The notes beneath the pieces are model-generated. The model saw only the letters and a list, made by a program, of their open reading frames with translations, ran no database searches and was not told the DNA's origin. A program made the position numbers and the translations under genes. Below are positions 54,281 through 63,046 of a stretch of DNA of 64,000 nucleotides, piece after piece. Each line of letters opens with the position of its first letter. Position 1 is the stretch's first letter. Location: positions 153,372-217,371 of the forward strand of contig CAVZJO010000015.1 in NCBI GenBank assembly GCA_963775635.1, read 5' to 3'. The stretch comes from JALORV01 sp963775635 (GTDB lineage: Bacteria; Pseudomonadota; Gammaproteobacteria; Burkholderiales; Burkholderiaceae_F).

Positions 54281-54486
54281 ATGGTGGCGGTGCAGCATAA
54301 CCCGGCGATCCGAGCGTTCTACGGCCGCTTGATCGCTGCGGGCAAGCCTAAGAAGGTGGCCATCGTCGCCTGCATGCGCAAGCTGCTGACGATCCTCAAC
54401 GCGATGTTGCGCGACCAAAGACTATGGGACTCAGCAAAGCATTTGCACAACCCAAACGCAGCTTGACTTTGAAGACAGTTGCTAAT
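54281..54486 (+). mobile_element. IS110-family remnant: transposase C terminus and right end
   Basis: The frame to 54466 encodes HNPAIRAFYGRLIAAGKP, KKVAIVACMRKLLTILNAML and RDQRLW, a clear match to the C terminus of IS110-family transposases, and the stop is followed by TTGACTTTGAAGACAGTTGC, as at IS110 right ends. The catalytic DEDD part and left end are missing, so it is inactive. Confidence 0.8.
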
Positions 54487-54608
54487 GTCTACGACATACG
54501 CGTTCGACCGGAATGCCAGCGCCGAGGGCACGCGGCGCGGGCGCTTGCTGCGATCGAGGAAGAGGCGCGCAAACTTGGCTTCACGAGCCGTCGATCCGGG
54601 CCGAGGAC

Positions 54609-56789
54609 CTAGTCGATCCATCCGAGCACGTCGCGGACTACCGACCAGCGGGGTCTCGTCGACTGGGCGCCACGGCCGAGGATCCAGAAGTCGTACAGGT
54701 ACCGGGCGCTACCATCCTGGCGCTTGAGCGCGACCCAGGTGCTGACGTAGTCGTGCAGCTCGGTCTCGCTCTTCGGCGTCGCAAATGCGATCGGGACGCC
54801 GACCACGTTCGGCCGCGGCACCACCACACTGAAGCGGGGGAAGAGGAGCGTCCACGCGGAGCCACCTTCGGCGCTGAACAGCAGCGCGTCGTACCGTCCC
54901 TCCGGCGCCTCGAAGAAGTCCCTTGGCGACCTGATGCTCACTAGCTGGACGTCTGGCAGAACGGCGCGGACGAGGTTGTCATAGTGTGGGAGGCCGACCG
55001 TGGCGATCCGCAATGCGCCCGCTTGCCGCAGCATGGGGACCGTCGCGAAGCGCCGGCGCTCGTGATCGCGCACGACGAACGCGAGCGTCCCGCTCATGTA
55101 GGGTTCGGTGAAGCGCATGCGCAACGCCCGTTCGGGAGTCATCACCAGGCCGCCCACGACGAGGTCCACGCGGCCGTCGTCGAGGAGCTGCGCCATCTGT
55201 GCAGGCTCGACGTCGACAAACTCGAGTCCGACGCCGAGCTCGGTGGCGAGGAGATGCGCGAGATCGATATCGAGGCCCACGAGGTGCCCCTCGGCGTTCC
55301 GGAAAGCCCACGGCAGTTGCTCCGACGGGTAGCCCACGCGCAGGGTGCCGCGCGCCTGGATGGCCGCGAGCCGTTTCCCGGCGCTCGCCTGCGCAAGAGG
55401 CGCGATCCGTTCCGGGTCCTGCTGGCGCGCGTCCGCCCGTTTGATCGCGAGTTCCATGTGCACGAGCTGCTGGTAGGCGCGGTACTCGTGGGGAACGACG
55501 TGCTCGAAGTACAGGCGCGAGCCCCACAATACGGCGAGCGCGAGCCCTAGGGAGACCGCGCCGTAACGGGCCAGCGCGCCCAGTCGCCACCGGATGGCCC
55601 CGGTGACGGCCGCCGCCGTCAGCAGCGCCTGCGTGATCGTGTGAACCGCCGCGAGCAGCGTGCCGAACCTGCCGGTCACGGTGTCCACCGGCAGGAACAG
55701 CTGGAAGTAGTCGGCCGGGACGCGCATGAGATCGAGCAGAAATGGAAGCGCGACGACGACTTCGCCAAAGAAGCTTAGTAGCCCGGCGGCGAGGAACAGG
55801 GGGTACTGGTCGACCGGCACCGCGTTCCCGGAGAACCATCCCGCGAACAGCACGAACACGAGACTGAGCAGCTTCCCCATGTTGGGGAGATTGAAGTTGA
55901 TCGGCACCATGAGGTTGACCGCACTCTCGGTCGCCGGGTTGTGCAGTCCGATCTCGTCCAGCAGCTCCTTGCTGCGCTCCTCCATGAGTGGAATCACGAT
56001 GAGCAGCGACCCAGTCGCGAACGCGGTCACCAGCGCATCCTGGCAGTGCGCGAGCACGCGACGGGCACGCAGCGGAGTCAGCACGGCGATCAGGCCGGGC
56101 AGGACCCACAGGCTAAGGAGGAGCGCCGTGGCGATGTACAGCAGGAAATAGACCTGCACGCGGCCGAGCGCCTCTACCGACATCGTGCCCGCCGCGTGCG
56201 CGATCAAGGCAAAGACGCCGATCGGCGCCGCGCGCGCGACCGTTCCGGCGATACGCAAGAGCACGCCCTCGACGGCCTGCAAGGCAGGCAGCAGCGTCGC
56301 CTTACCCGGCGCGCCGATGAGGGCGACGCCAACCGCCAGGCTGAAGACCACAATTGCTGGGACGATGGTGTTCGCCAGCGAGAAGAACGGATTCGTGGGA
56401 ATGTAGAGCTTGATGAAGTCGAACTCGCGCTCGGGCTCGGTGAGGCTCGGGCTGAAGAAGTTCGCCGAATCCCACGCCGGGAACGAGAGCGCGATGCCAG
56501 CCACCGCTGCGAGCGTGATGGCCCAGAAGAACAGGATGAATCCGCCACCCCGGAGCGCGAGGATCTTCGCTTCGGCGTACGAGAGACGCCCCAGCCCGGC
56601 GCACAGCGACACCACGATGTAGGGCAGCACCGTCATCTGCAGCAGGCCGATGAAGACCTGCCCGAGGAGGCCGAGCGGTGCCGCGAGCTCGCCGAAGAAC
56701 ACACCGGTCGCCGCGCCGAGCACAAGGGCGATCAGGACCTGGGTGGCGAGCCTCGGGCGCCAGCGCCGGCGTGCGCCAGTTTCGTTCAT
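54609..56789 (-). CDS. Cation:dicarboxylate symporter fused to a periplasmic solute-binding domain
   Basis: A 726-residue fusion. Residues 15 to about 430 are a DAACS (GltP/DctA) sodium- or proton-coupled carboxylate/amino acid carrier (TVLPYIVVSLCAGLGRL, PINFNLPNMGKLLSL). After the last helix (VSLGLALAVLWGSRLY) comes a linker and a bacterial extracellular solute-binding family 3 domain, about residues 480-705 (LRVGYPSEQLPWAFRNAEG, VDLVVGGLVMTPERAL). Such binding domains usually serve ABC transporters, so this is a receptor tethered to a secondary carrier. Confidence 0.88.
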   Translation of the reverse strand: MNETGARRRWRPRLATQVLIALVLGAATGVFFGELAAPLGLLGQVFIGLLQMTVLPYIVVSLCAGLGRLSYAEAKILALRGGGFILFFWAITLAAVAGIALSFPAWDSANFFSPSLTEPEREFDFIKLYIPTNPFFSLANTIVPAIVVFSLAVGVALIGAPGKATLLPALQAVEGVLLRIAGTVARAAPIGVFALIAHAAGTMSVEALGRVQVYFLLYIATALLLSLWVLPGLIAVLTPLRARRVLAHCQDALVTAFATGSLLIVIPLMEERSKELLDEIGLHNPATESAVNLMVPINFNLPNMGKLLSLVFVLFAGWFSGNAVPVDQYPLFLAAGLLSFFGEVVVALPFLLDLMRVPADYFQLFLPVDTVTGRFGTLLAAVHTITQALLTAAAVTGAIRWRLGALARYGAVSLGLALAVLWGSRLYFEHVVPHEYRAYQQLVHMELAIKRADARQQDPERIAPLAQASAGKRLAAIQARGTLRVGYPSEQLPWAFRNAEGHLVGLDIDLAHLLATELGVGLEFVDVEPAQMAQLLDDGRVDLVVGGLVMTPERALRMRFTEPYMSGTLAFVVRDHERRRFATVPMLRQAGALRIATVGLPHYDNLVRAVLPDVQLVSIRSPRDFFEAPEGRYDALLFSAEGGSAWTLLFPRFSVVVPRPNVVGVPIAFATPKSETELHDYVSTWVALKRQDGSARYLYDFWILGRGAQSTRPRWSVVRDVLGWID

Positions 56790-56825
56790 GCCGCCGGTTG
56801 TCTCAAGTTCCGAATCTCATTCCCC

Positions 56826-58457
56826 TTACTTGACTGCCGTCAAGCTCGGATAACGCACAAGCAATGCGCGCAGCACGCCGTTGGTCCAACCGAATCCATC
56901 CTGTAGTGGATACTCGCCGCCGCCTGCTGCGTTGCTGCCGACGGCCGTGACGTCGTACTTCTCGACGAGCTTGTGGCTCGTTTCGAACACAACGATATTC
57001 TGCTTCACCCAACGCTGAGCGATTGTGTCGGCTAGCTCGTTGTTGCCATAGCGCCTGAACCCTTCGATTGCCATCCATTGCAGCGGCGCCCAACCGTTGG
57101 GTGCGTCCCATTGCTGGCCGCTGGTGTTGGCAGTCGTGACGAGACCATGAGCTTTCAGCAGTTGCGCGTTTACCGTCGCAGCGACTGCTTTGGCCTGCTC
57201 CTGACTCGCAAGCCCGAAGAACAGCGGCACAACCGTCGCCGCCGTTATTTGAGCGGCAGGACGTCCTTCGCGCCACAGATAATCGGTGAAAGCGCTGGCA
57301 TCCGGATTCCACAGATAACGATGAATGGCTGCCCGACGCGCCGAGGCTCGCGCACGAAATTCTTCCGCTCGTGCAGAGGAGGTGCTTTCGTAAGCGCTCG
57401 CCAGCGTCTGTTCCAACTGATACAGCACGCTGTTCAGATCGACCGGAATCAGATCCACGGTCCGAATGCTGGCCAGTGTCTTACCGTCGGCAAGCCAGCG
57501 GGAACTGAAATCCCAGCCGCTCTCGGCTGCGGCGCGCAGATTGCGGTAGATCTCTTCCTTAGGACGCTGCGTCGCATTCGCAGTGGCAACATCCTCGCGA
57601 TAGGACTCTTCGCGAGGCGTCGCGGAATCGTCCCAATACCGATTCAGTACCCCGCCGCCAGACAGCCGTACGACGCGACGATGTGCCTGTCCTATGCCAA
57701 GTCGTTCGCTGCCTTCCATCCAGAAGTCGTATTCCTTCTGCAGCGCCGTGCGATATCTGGAGTAAGCACCGGCGCCATCGCGGGCGACCTGTAGCTCCAC
57801 CATAGACGCAAAGAAAGGCGGCTGCGAACGACTTAGGTAATAGCTGCGATTGCCGTTCGGGATGCGGCCATAGCGTTCGACCAGAACGGCGAAGTTGTCG
57901 CACATCGACCGCACCAGCTCGTGCTGACCGCTCGCCTGCAGGCCGAGCATCGTGAAATAGGAATCCCAGTAGTACATCTCATTGAAGCGCCCGCCCGGCA
58001 CGACGTAGTGATGGGGCAACGGCAATCGGCTCCAGTACTTCACCTCCTGTGTCGGCTCGCGCGTGAGTACCGGCCAGAGGCGATCGATATGCGATCGCAC
58101 ATCCTGGCCTGGGATTGTGCGAAAGTCGGATGCAGGGGGCGTCGGCACTGTGAATTCACGTGCGACAAAAGCGTTCAGATCGAACGCTGGCTCCTGCCGC
58201 TCGCGTTGATAGCTCGCAACAATGTCGCGCGGCTCGCGCTTCGCCACCGCATCGACGAATGTCTTGTCGTCGGGAAAGACACGTGCCGTCTGCACGTCGA
58301 TAAAGAGATCGCCATAGAGTTGCGCCGGCGTTGCCGGCCACTGCTGCGTCGGTGTGGAAACACAACCCGCAGCGGCGAGCAGCGCGGCAAGAGCGATAAC
58401 CCGAAGGTCACGAACCGCGATCGGTGTGAAAAGACCCCGGCGAATGGTTTCTTTCAT
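56826..58457 (-). CDS. treA: Alpha,alpha-trehalase (lipoprotein)
   Basis: A 543-residue GH37 trehalase that splits trehalose to glucose. Both family signatures are present: PGGRFNEMYYWDSYF near residue 155 and QWDAPNGWAPLQ near 450. The N terminus (LRVIALAALLAAAGC) ends in a lipobox, so it is probably a periplasmic lipoprotein rather than a soluble one. It is a single gene 36 bp upstream of the symporter fusion on the same strand. Confidence 0.93.
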   Translation of the reverse strand: MKETIRRGLFTPIAVRDLRVIALAALLAAAGCVSTPTQQWPATPAQLYGDLFIDVQTARVFPDDKTFVDAVAKREPRDIVASYQRERQEPAFDLNAFVAREFTVPTPPASDFRTIPGQDVRSHIDRLWPVLTREPTQEVKYWSRLPLPHHYVVPGGRFNEMYYWDSYFTMLGLQASGQHELVRSMCDNFAVLVERYGRIPNGNRSYYLSRSQPPFFASMVELQVARDGAGAYSRYRTALQKEYDFWMEGSERLGIGQAHRRVVRLSGGGVLNRYWDDSATPREESYREDVATANATQRPKEEIYRNLRAAAESGWDFSSRWLADGKTLASIRTVDLIPVDLNSVLYQLEQTLASAYESTSSARAEEFRARASARRAAIHRYLWNPDASAFTDYLWREGRPAAQITAATVVPLFFGLASQEQAKAVAATVNAQLLKAHGLVTTANTSGQQWDAPNGWAPLQWMAIEGFRRYGNNELADTIAQRWVKQNIVVFETSHKLVEKYDVTAVGSNAAGGGEYPLQDGFGWTNGVLRALLVRYPSLTAVK

Positions 58458-58642
58458 TGATTGATGCTACCCGCGAAAGCCTCTCACGCTCCCCTCTTCC
58501 CGACGGGAGATTCGCCTGAAAGACCTGACGAGCAACTAGGAGCGGAGGAAGACAGGTGAAACTGAAGCCCGGTGCTGCTGGTCGGTAAGGGGCTGAAATG
58601 GGCGCCTACCCTGAGCCGACGTCGACGGGCGATTTGCCGCAA

Positions 58643-59050
58643 TCAAGTTGTGCGATCGCGGAGCATACAGGCGCCAACCGCGAGCGAGACGTCGAGAACC
58701 GAAAACGCCAGGAACGTATGAGGAAAAACGCCAGCGATGGCGAGCGGCACGAGCACCGCGGGAACGAGTACCCATCGATCGAGCACACCCGCGGCGACGA
58801 ATTGTCGCCCGCCGGAACGACCGCCGAACAAGTAGAGCCAGCCAATGACTCCAAGCGTCATCCCAATCACACGAAACAGCGCCTCTTCCTTTCCAGCGAA
58901 AGGCGCATCCATGAAAAGCGTCTGCACGGCGCCTGGCCAAAGAATGAACGTAGCTGCCGCGCCGAGGTAAATGAAGCCATTCATCGCCGTGTACTTCGAT
59001 GCCTTTGACAAGGTAGCGGGCTTCTCTAGAAGTTCACTGATAAGTGACAT
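58643..59050 (-). CDS. Hypothetical four-helix membrane protein
   Basis: A 135-residue protein with four hydrophobic segments (AMNGFIYLGAAATFILWP, VIGMTLGVIGWLYLFGG, WVLVPAVLVPLAIAGVFP, FSVLDVSLAVGACML). The start at 59050 is the last Met before the first helix-bearing region and follows a purine-rich stretch. No family is recognised, though the length and layout resemble small DoxX-like or DUF membrane proteins. Confidence 0.6.
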   Translation of the reverse strand: MSLISELLEKPATLSKASKYTAMNGFIYLGAAATFILWPGAVQTLFMDAPFAGKEEALFRVIGMTLGVIGWLYLFGGRSGGRQFVAAGVLDRWVLVPAVLVPLAIAGVFPHTFLAFSVLDVSLAVGACMLRDRTT

Positions 59051-59255
59051 GTCGTTGCCTCTCGGGATGGTTCCGGTTTTAGAAATGATGAGTTGGTTCG
59101 TAAACACGCGGCCAGTATCGCTGCGATTGATTGTCGGGTTCCCCCGCGCAAACCGCTGGGTGCTGTTCAACCAGCCGCCGTACGGTGGAAGAACTGGCTT
59201 TTGGTTTAGCGCTGGTTCGATGCGCCGCCAACCCAGTGCTTGGATCTTCGACCGT

Positions 59256-59414
59256 TCACGCCGGGATCTTCGAGAAATCAGGTGACCGTTTCTGGGCAAA
59301 CGCGGCGAAAGCTTCACGCGCCTCGGGACTCTTGAGGCGATCAACAAACTGCGCTAGCTCCCGGTCGATCTGAGCGACAGCGGCCTCCGCGTGTCGCATC
59401 AGCTTTTTTGTCAT
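59256..59414 (-). pseudogene. C-terminal fragment of an enoyl-CoA hydratase/isomerase gene
   Basis: A 52-residue frame (AVAQIDRELAQFVDRLKS, PEAREAFAAFAQKRSPDFSK) matches the C-terminal end of crotonase-family proteins, where the last helix has this pattern. The catalytic part is missing. It starts 2 bp after the stop of the flavin monooxygenase fragment, as expected from one deletion that joined two genes. Confidence 0.65.
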
Positions 59415-59416
59415 TT

Positions 59417-59838
59417 TCAGTGACCCTGCAGCCTGCAGTTGAAGCTGATGAAGGGCGTCAGGCCAAACTTGCGCTCGCAGCGCTCGAAATAGCGCTGGAT
59501 TTCCTCGCCGCTACCATAGCGCCAGTTCCATTCCGGATTCGGCGCGAAGGAATAGGCATAGCTATGCGCCGGCACGTCGCAGGCGACGTTCGGGTAGTGT
59601 TCTCGCGCCAGGTGCCACCGACGCGCGCGGCCTTCTCATAGATGCGGAAATTGTCATTGCCCGCTTCGAGCAACTTGATGCCCATGCACAGGCCGGACAT
59701 GCCCGCGCCGATGATGATCACGCGCGGCTGGCGGGAGGCTGAGTGGGTCCGATTCACAAGACCCCCCTGGTTGATTCTGCTGCCGTTGATCAGGGCGGCT
59801 TCGCCGGTCGACGAAAAGCGATTGGCTGGGTTGTACAT
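59417..59838 (-). pseudogene. N-terminal fragment of a flavin-containing (Baeyer-Villiger type) monooxygenase, frameshifted
   Basis: The ATG at 59838 (AGGAG site) opens a frame with the FAD motif VIIIGAGMSGLCMGIKLLEA and IYEKAARVGGTWREN. One base is missing at about 59594-59602, after which another frame continues with YPNVACDVPAHSYAYSF, NPEWNWRYGSGEEIQRYFER. The sequence then stops after about 140 residues of a normal 500. The FAD end is intact but the NADP and catalytic parts are lost. Confidence 0.82.
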
Positions 59839-59990
59839 TTGGTTCTCCTGTGCTTCGGTTTGCCACACGGCGGAAGAGCTTGAAACTGGAGCGAAGCTTA
59901 GGGTTGGCAGGGCCACGCACGAATGGCGCATCCGGCCATGCGCTTGTGAATTCGGCCAGCGGGCCTAGGACAGTTCGCAGTGGCGAACTA

Positions 59991-60831
59991 GGGCGTGTTA
60001 ACACTAATACACATTTGTGGAATAAGCTTCATGCGTCGAGTTCATCAAGGGCGAATGCATGGAGATCACCGAAGCGCAGTATGCGCAGATCGAGGGCTGC
60101 TTGCCGCGCCAGCGCGGCAACGTCAGCCTGGGCAATCTGCAAGTTCTCAATGCGATCCTGTATGTCACCGAGCAAGGGTGCAAGTGGCGCGGTCTGCCCA
60201 AGCGCTTTGGCAACTGGCACACCATCTACACGCGGATGAACCGATGGTCCAAGAACGGCGTATTGGATCGCGTGTTTGCACAGTTGCAGCACGATCAGAT
60301 CGTTCGCATCAAGATCGAAGCGGTGGTGCTGGACAGTACCGCGGTCAAAGTTCACCCCGACGGCACTGGGGCTCTCGAGAAAAACGGCCCGCAAGCCATT
60401 GGCAAGTCGCGCGGCGGATGGACCACCAAGATTCATATGGTTGCCGCGGATGCTCGAACGGCGATAACGTTTGCCCTCGGACCGGGCCAAGCGCACGACG
60501 CGCCCGAGGGCCGCAAGCTGCTGCACCGCTTGGGTCGGGCGCCGTGGCCGCTGTATCTGCTGATGGACCGCGCCTACGAAGGCAACGAAACCCGCCAACT
60601 GGCGCTGGACCTGGGTCTGATTCCAGTCGTCCCGCCCCATCCGCTGCGCGTCTCGCCCTGGCAGTACAACCGCGCCATGTACAAACGACGCAACGAGATC
60701 AAGCGGCTGTTCCGTCGCCTCAAGGGCTTCCGTCGCATATTCTCGCGCTTCGAAAAGCTCGACCTTATGTTCATCGCCTTCATCAACTTCGCGCTCATCG
60801 TCGATGCGTTGCGAATAGTGTGAACAGGCCC
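59991..60831 (+). mobile_element. IS5-family (IS427 group) insertion sequence, copy 1
   Basis: An 841-bp element with imperfect terminal inverted repeats (left GGGCGTGTTAACACTA, right complement GGGCCTGTTCACACTA) flanked by TA on both sides, the IS427-type target. It contains one intact transposase gene. A nearly identical copy begins 14 bp after its right end. Confidence 0.88.
60059..60823 (+). CDS. IS5-family DDE transposase (copy 1, intact)
   Basis: A 254-residue DDE transposase. The N-terminal half reads EITEAQYAQIEGCLPRQRG and GCKWRGLPKRFGNWHTIY. DDE residues fit DSTAVKVHPDGTGA, MDRAYEGNETRQ and the Glu in RRNEIKRLFRRLKGFRRI. The frame is uninterrupted. Copy 2 has the same protein broken twice. 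Confidence 0.9.
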   Translation: MEITEAQYAQIEGCLPRQRGNVSLGNLQVLNAILYVTEQGCKWRGLPKRFGNWHTIYTRMNRWSKNGVLDRVFAQLQHDQIVRIKIEAVVLDSTAVKVHPDGTGALEKNGPQAIGKSRGGWTTKIHMVAADARTAITFALGPGQAHDAPEGRKLLHRLGRAPWPLYLLMDRAYEGNETRQLALDLGLIPVVPPHPLRVSPWQYNRAMYKRRNEIKRLFRRLKGFRRIFSRFEKLDLMFIAFINFALIVDALRIV

Positions 60832-60845
60832 TAGTTGCCGAACTA

Positions 60846-61683
60846 GGGCGTGTTAACACTAATACACATTTGTGGAATAAGCTTCATGCGTCGAGTTCAT
60901 CAAGGGCGAATGCATGGAGATAACCGAAGCGCAGTACCGCCTGATCGAAGACTGTTTGCCGAGTCCAGCGCGGCAACGTAAGCCTGTCGAATCTGCAGGT
61001 GTTGAACGCCATCCTGTACGTCGCCGAGCAAGGCTGCAAATGGCGCGGTCTTCCCAAGCGGTTCGGCAACTGGCACACCATCTACACCCGCATGAATCGG
61101 TGGTCGAAGAGCGGTGTGCTCGATCGGGTGTTCGCACAGTTGCAGCACGCTCAGATCGTCCGAATCAAGATCGAAGCGGTGGCCTTGGACAGTACCGCGG
61201 TCAAGGTGCATCCGGACGGAACCGGGGCTCTAAAAAAAACGGCCCGCAAGCCATCGGCAAGTCCCGCGGAGGATGGACCACCAAGATTCATATGGTTGCC
61301 GCGGATGCTCGAACGGCCATAACGTTTTCCCTCTCGCCAGGCCAAGCTCATGATGCGCCCGAGGGACGGAAGCTGCTACGCCAACTGGGCAAGGTAGCGA
61401 GCCCAATCCATCTCATCATGGACCGCGCCTACGAAGGTAACGAGACCAGGCAGCTGGCGCTTGATCTGGGCTTTATCCCCGTCGTTCCACCCAAGCTGCG
61501 CGTCACGGCTTGGGAATATAACCGGGCCATGTACAAGCGGCGCAACGAAATCGAGCGGCTATTCCGCCGACTCAAAGGCTTCCGACGCATCTTCTCGCGG
61601 TTCGAGAAGCTCGACCTCATGTTTATCGCCTTCATCAACTTCGCGCTCATCGCCGATGGGCTGCGGATAGTGTGAACAGGCCC
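60846..61683 (+). mobile_element. IS5-family (IS427 group) insertion sequence, copy 2
   Basis: An 838-bp element in the same orientation with the same terminal repeats and flanking TA. Its first 70 bases are identical or nearly so to copy 1. Only TAGTTGCCGAACTA separates the two copies. The coding part differs at many silent positions, so it is an older relative rather than a fresh duplicate. Confidence 0.87.
60914..61675 (+). pseudogene. IS5-family transposase (copy 2), two frame changes
   Basis: The frame starts EITEAQYRLIEDCLP, then one surplus base near 60961-60966 shifts it; the middle (LNAILYVAEQGCKWRGLPKR) reads in the next frame. At a run of eight A (61232-61239) the original frame is restored (NGPQAIGKSRGGWTTKIHM to the end). 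IS427-type elements can use programmed slippage at A runs, which could deal with the second change but not the first. Confidence 0.8.
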
Positions 61684-61728
61684 TAGTCCACTCGGTGCTT
61701 ACGTAGTCAGGTGAGACAAGGAGAAAAC

Positions 61729-62107
61729 ATGCGAGGCGAAATGTTCGACAAAGGGCTTGTCGTACGAAAGGAAGTACTGGGGAAAGGAGTACGTCGAAAA
61801 GGCGCTGGCCTCGGCGGACGACTTTTCGATGCCAATGCAGGAGTACGCGACCGAGGCCTGTTGGGGAATGGTTTGGACGCGCCCCGGGCTAGAGCGCAAG
61901 ACACGCAGCCTGATCAATCTCGCGATGATCTCGGCTCTTAACCGCCCGCACGAATTGAAGCTGCACGTGAAAGCAGCTTTCAACAACGGGGTGACCAAGG
62001 ACGAGATCAAGGAAGTCTTGCTGCAGGTCGCAACTTATTGCGGTGTGCCGGCAGGCGTCGACTCATTCCGGATCGCTGAAGAAGCGTTTCAGGAGATCGG
62101 TAGGTAG
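61729..62107 (+). pseudogene. Carboxymuconolactone decarboxylase family protein, frameshifted
   Basis: The ATG at 61729 (AAGGAG site) starts RGEMFDKGLVVRKEVLG; one surplus base at about 61785-61796 shifts the frame. The rest (EYVEKALASADDFSMPMQEY, LINLAMISALNRPHELKLHV, EVLLQVATYCGVPAGVDSF) is a full carboxymuconolactone decarboxylase/AhpD-like domain. The catalytic-type residues around HVKAAFNNGVTKDEIKEVLL are intact. It sits next to the crcB pair. Confidence 0.8.
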
Positions 62108-62171
62108 CAGGATGGGACACCAGCAACGCACGTCATGTTGTTGAAACCGGTGCAGATTCGGAGCGATCAAA

Positions 62172-62567
62172 TTGAGCCCTGCGGATGTCATGTTGGTGGG
62201 ATTGGGCGGAGGCCTAGGATCCGTCCTGCGCTGGTGGATCGGTCGGCTGGTAGGCCAGGGCTACAAGGGCAACTTTCCTTTGGGTACCTTCCTGATCAAC
62301 ATATCTGGCAGCTTGGTCATCGGTTACCTGTCGGTCCTGTTCAATGTGGACTGGGACAACCGCCACGGCCACGGCATGGTGCTGAATGCCTTGGTGATCA
62401 CCGGTGTCCTGGGCGGCTACACCACCTTCAGCAGCATGCAACTGGATGCGGCTCGGCTGGCCGCCAGCCAACACGCTCGCCTCGCCGCGTTTTATCTGTT
62501 GTTGTCCGTCGCCGCAGGGCTGCTGGCCGCGCTGGCAGGGGCGGCCCTTGCCGGCGCGCAGGACTGA
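62172..62567 (+). CDS. crcB: Fluoride channel protein CrcB (first of a pair)
   Basis: A 131-residue CrcB/Fluc protein, a membrane channel that exports fluoride as a dimer of two. LVGLGGGLGSVLRWWIG, GTFLINISGSLVIGYL and VLGGYTTFSSMQLDA are the family motifs (the last holds the Phe-box). The TTG start is the first in frame; an ATG five codons on is as likely. No fluoride riboswitch is seen upstream. It is followed by a second crcB with a 5-bp gap. Confidence 0.9.
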   Translation: MSPADVMLVGLGGGLGSVLRWWIGRLVGQGYKGNFPLGTFLINISGSLVIGYLSVLFNVDWDNRHGHGMVLNALVITGVLGGYTTFSSMQLDAARLAASQHARLAAFYLLLSVAAGLLAALAGAALAGAQD

Positions 62568-62572
62568 GACTG

Positions 62573-62977
62573 ATGAAACTCAGATTCGCAATACTGCTGG
62601 TATTTGTTGGCGGCGCCGTGGGCGCAATCGCGCGGGAGTTTCTCATGTTGTTCGTCCCCACTCTGTCGCACGGTTTCCCGCTGGATATCTTGGTTGCAAA
62701 CGTCGTCGCCTCATTGCTGATCGGTTTCAGCACCGCTCGGCACAATCGCAAGGTCATCAACGATGGCTGGCATTTGATGGTCACCACCGGAGTCATGGGC
62801 GGCCTGTCGACGTTCTCGAGCTTTGCCTACGCAACGAGCGTGCTGATGAAGGGTTCGATGACCAGCGCCCTCGTGGCTGCGGCCTATGTCCTGATCAGTC
62901 TGGCGATGGGCTACGTCGCAGTCATCATCGGAATGAAAATCGGCGGGAGGCGCGTGGAAAGCTCGCCCCACAGTTGA
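62573..62977 (+). CDS. crcB: Fluoride channel protein CrcB (second of a pair)
   Basis: A 134-residue CrcB/Fluc protein (VFVGGAVGAIAREFLML, LDILVANVVASLLIGF, VMGGLSTFSSFAYA). It lacks the usual GSVLRW of the first helix and has GAIARE, a change typical of the second member of a two-gene set. Two different CrcB subunits in tandem could form a heterodimer; in single-gene species the channel is a homodimer. Confidence 0.88.
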   Translation: MKLRFAILLVFVGGAVGAIAREFLMLFVPTLSHGFPLDILVANVVASLLIGFSTARHNRKVINDGWHLMVTTGVMGGLSTFSSFAYATSVLMKGSMTSALVAAAYVLISLAMGYVAVIIGMKIGGRRVESSPHS

Positions 62978-63046
62978 CGAGCGACTTCTGATCCTTGGTG
63001 CGCATCTTGGCGGTCAACGCGGGATCCAACCGGCGGGCTACGTAAC

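Larger units (their letters stand above)
53788..54600 (+). pseudogene. GNAT acetyltransferase, broken by a frameshift, an IS110 remnant and 3' loss
   Basis: The GTG at 53788 starts RALPVLVPVSDAECERFVAT, and the frame is good to VGTLWL. A one-base shift at about 54018-54030 leads to VAVKEQACKRIAL, after which foreign DNA is inserted from about 54062 to 54486. The acetyl-CoA-binding part resumes as VYDIRVRPECQRRGHAARAL and EEEARKLGFTS before the sequence again loses match near 54585. The gene cannot make a working enzyme. Confidence 0.82.

Noticed and set aside
62108..62171. Possible fluoride riboswitch before crcB
   Set aside because: The conserved GGNGATGG start and pseudoknot of the crcB motif were not found in this short gap.
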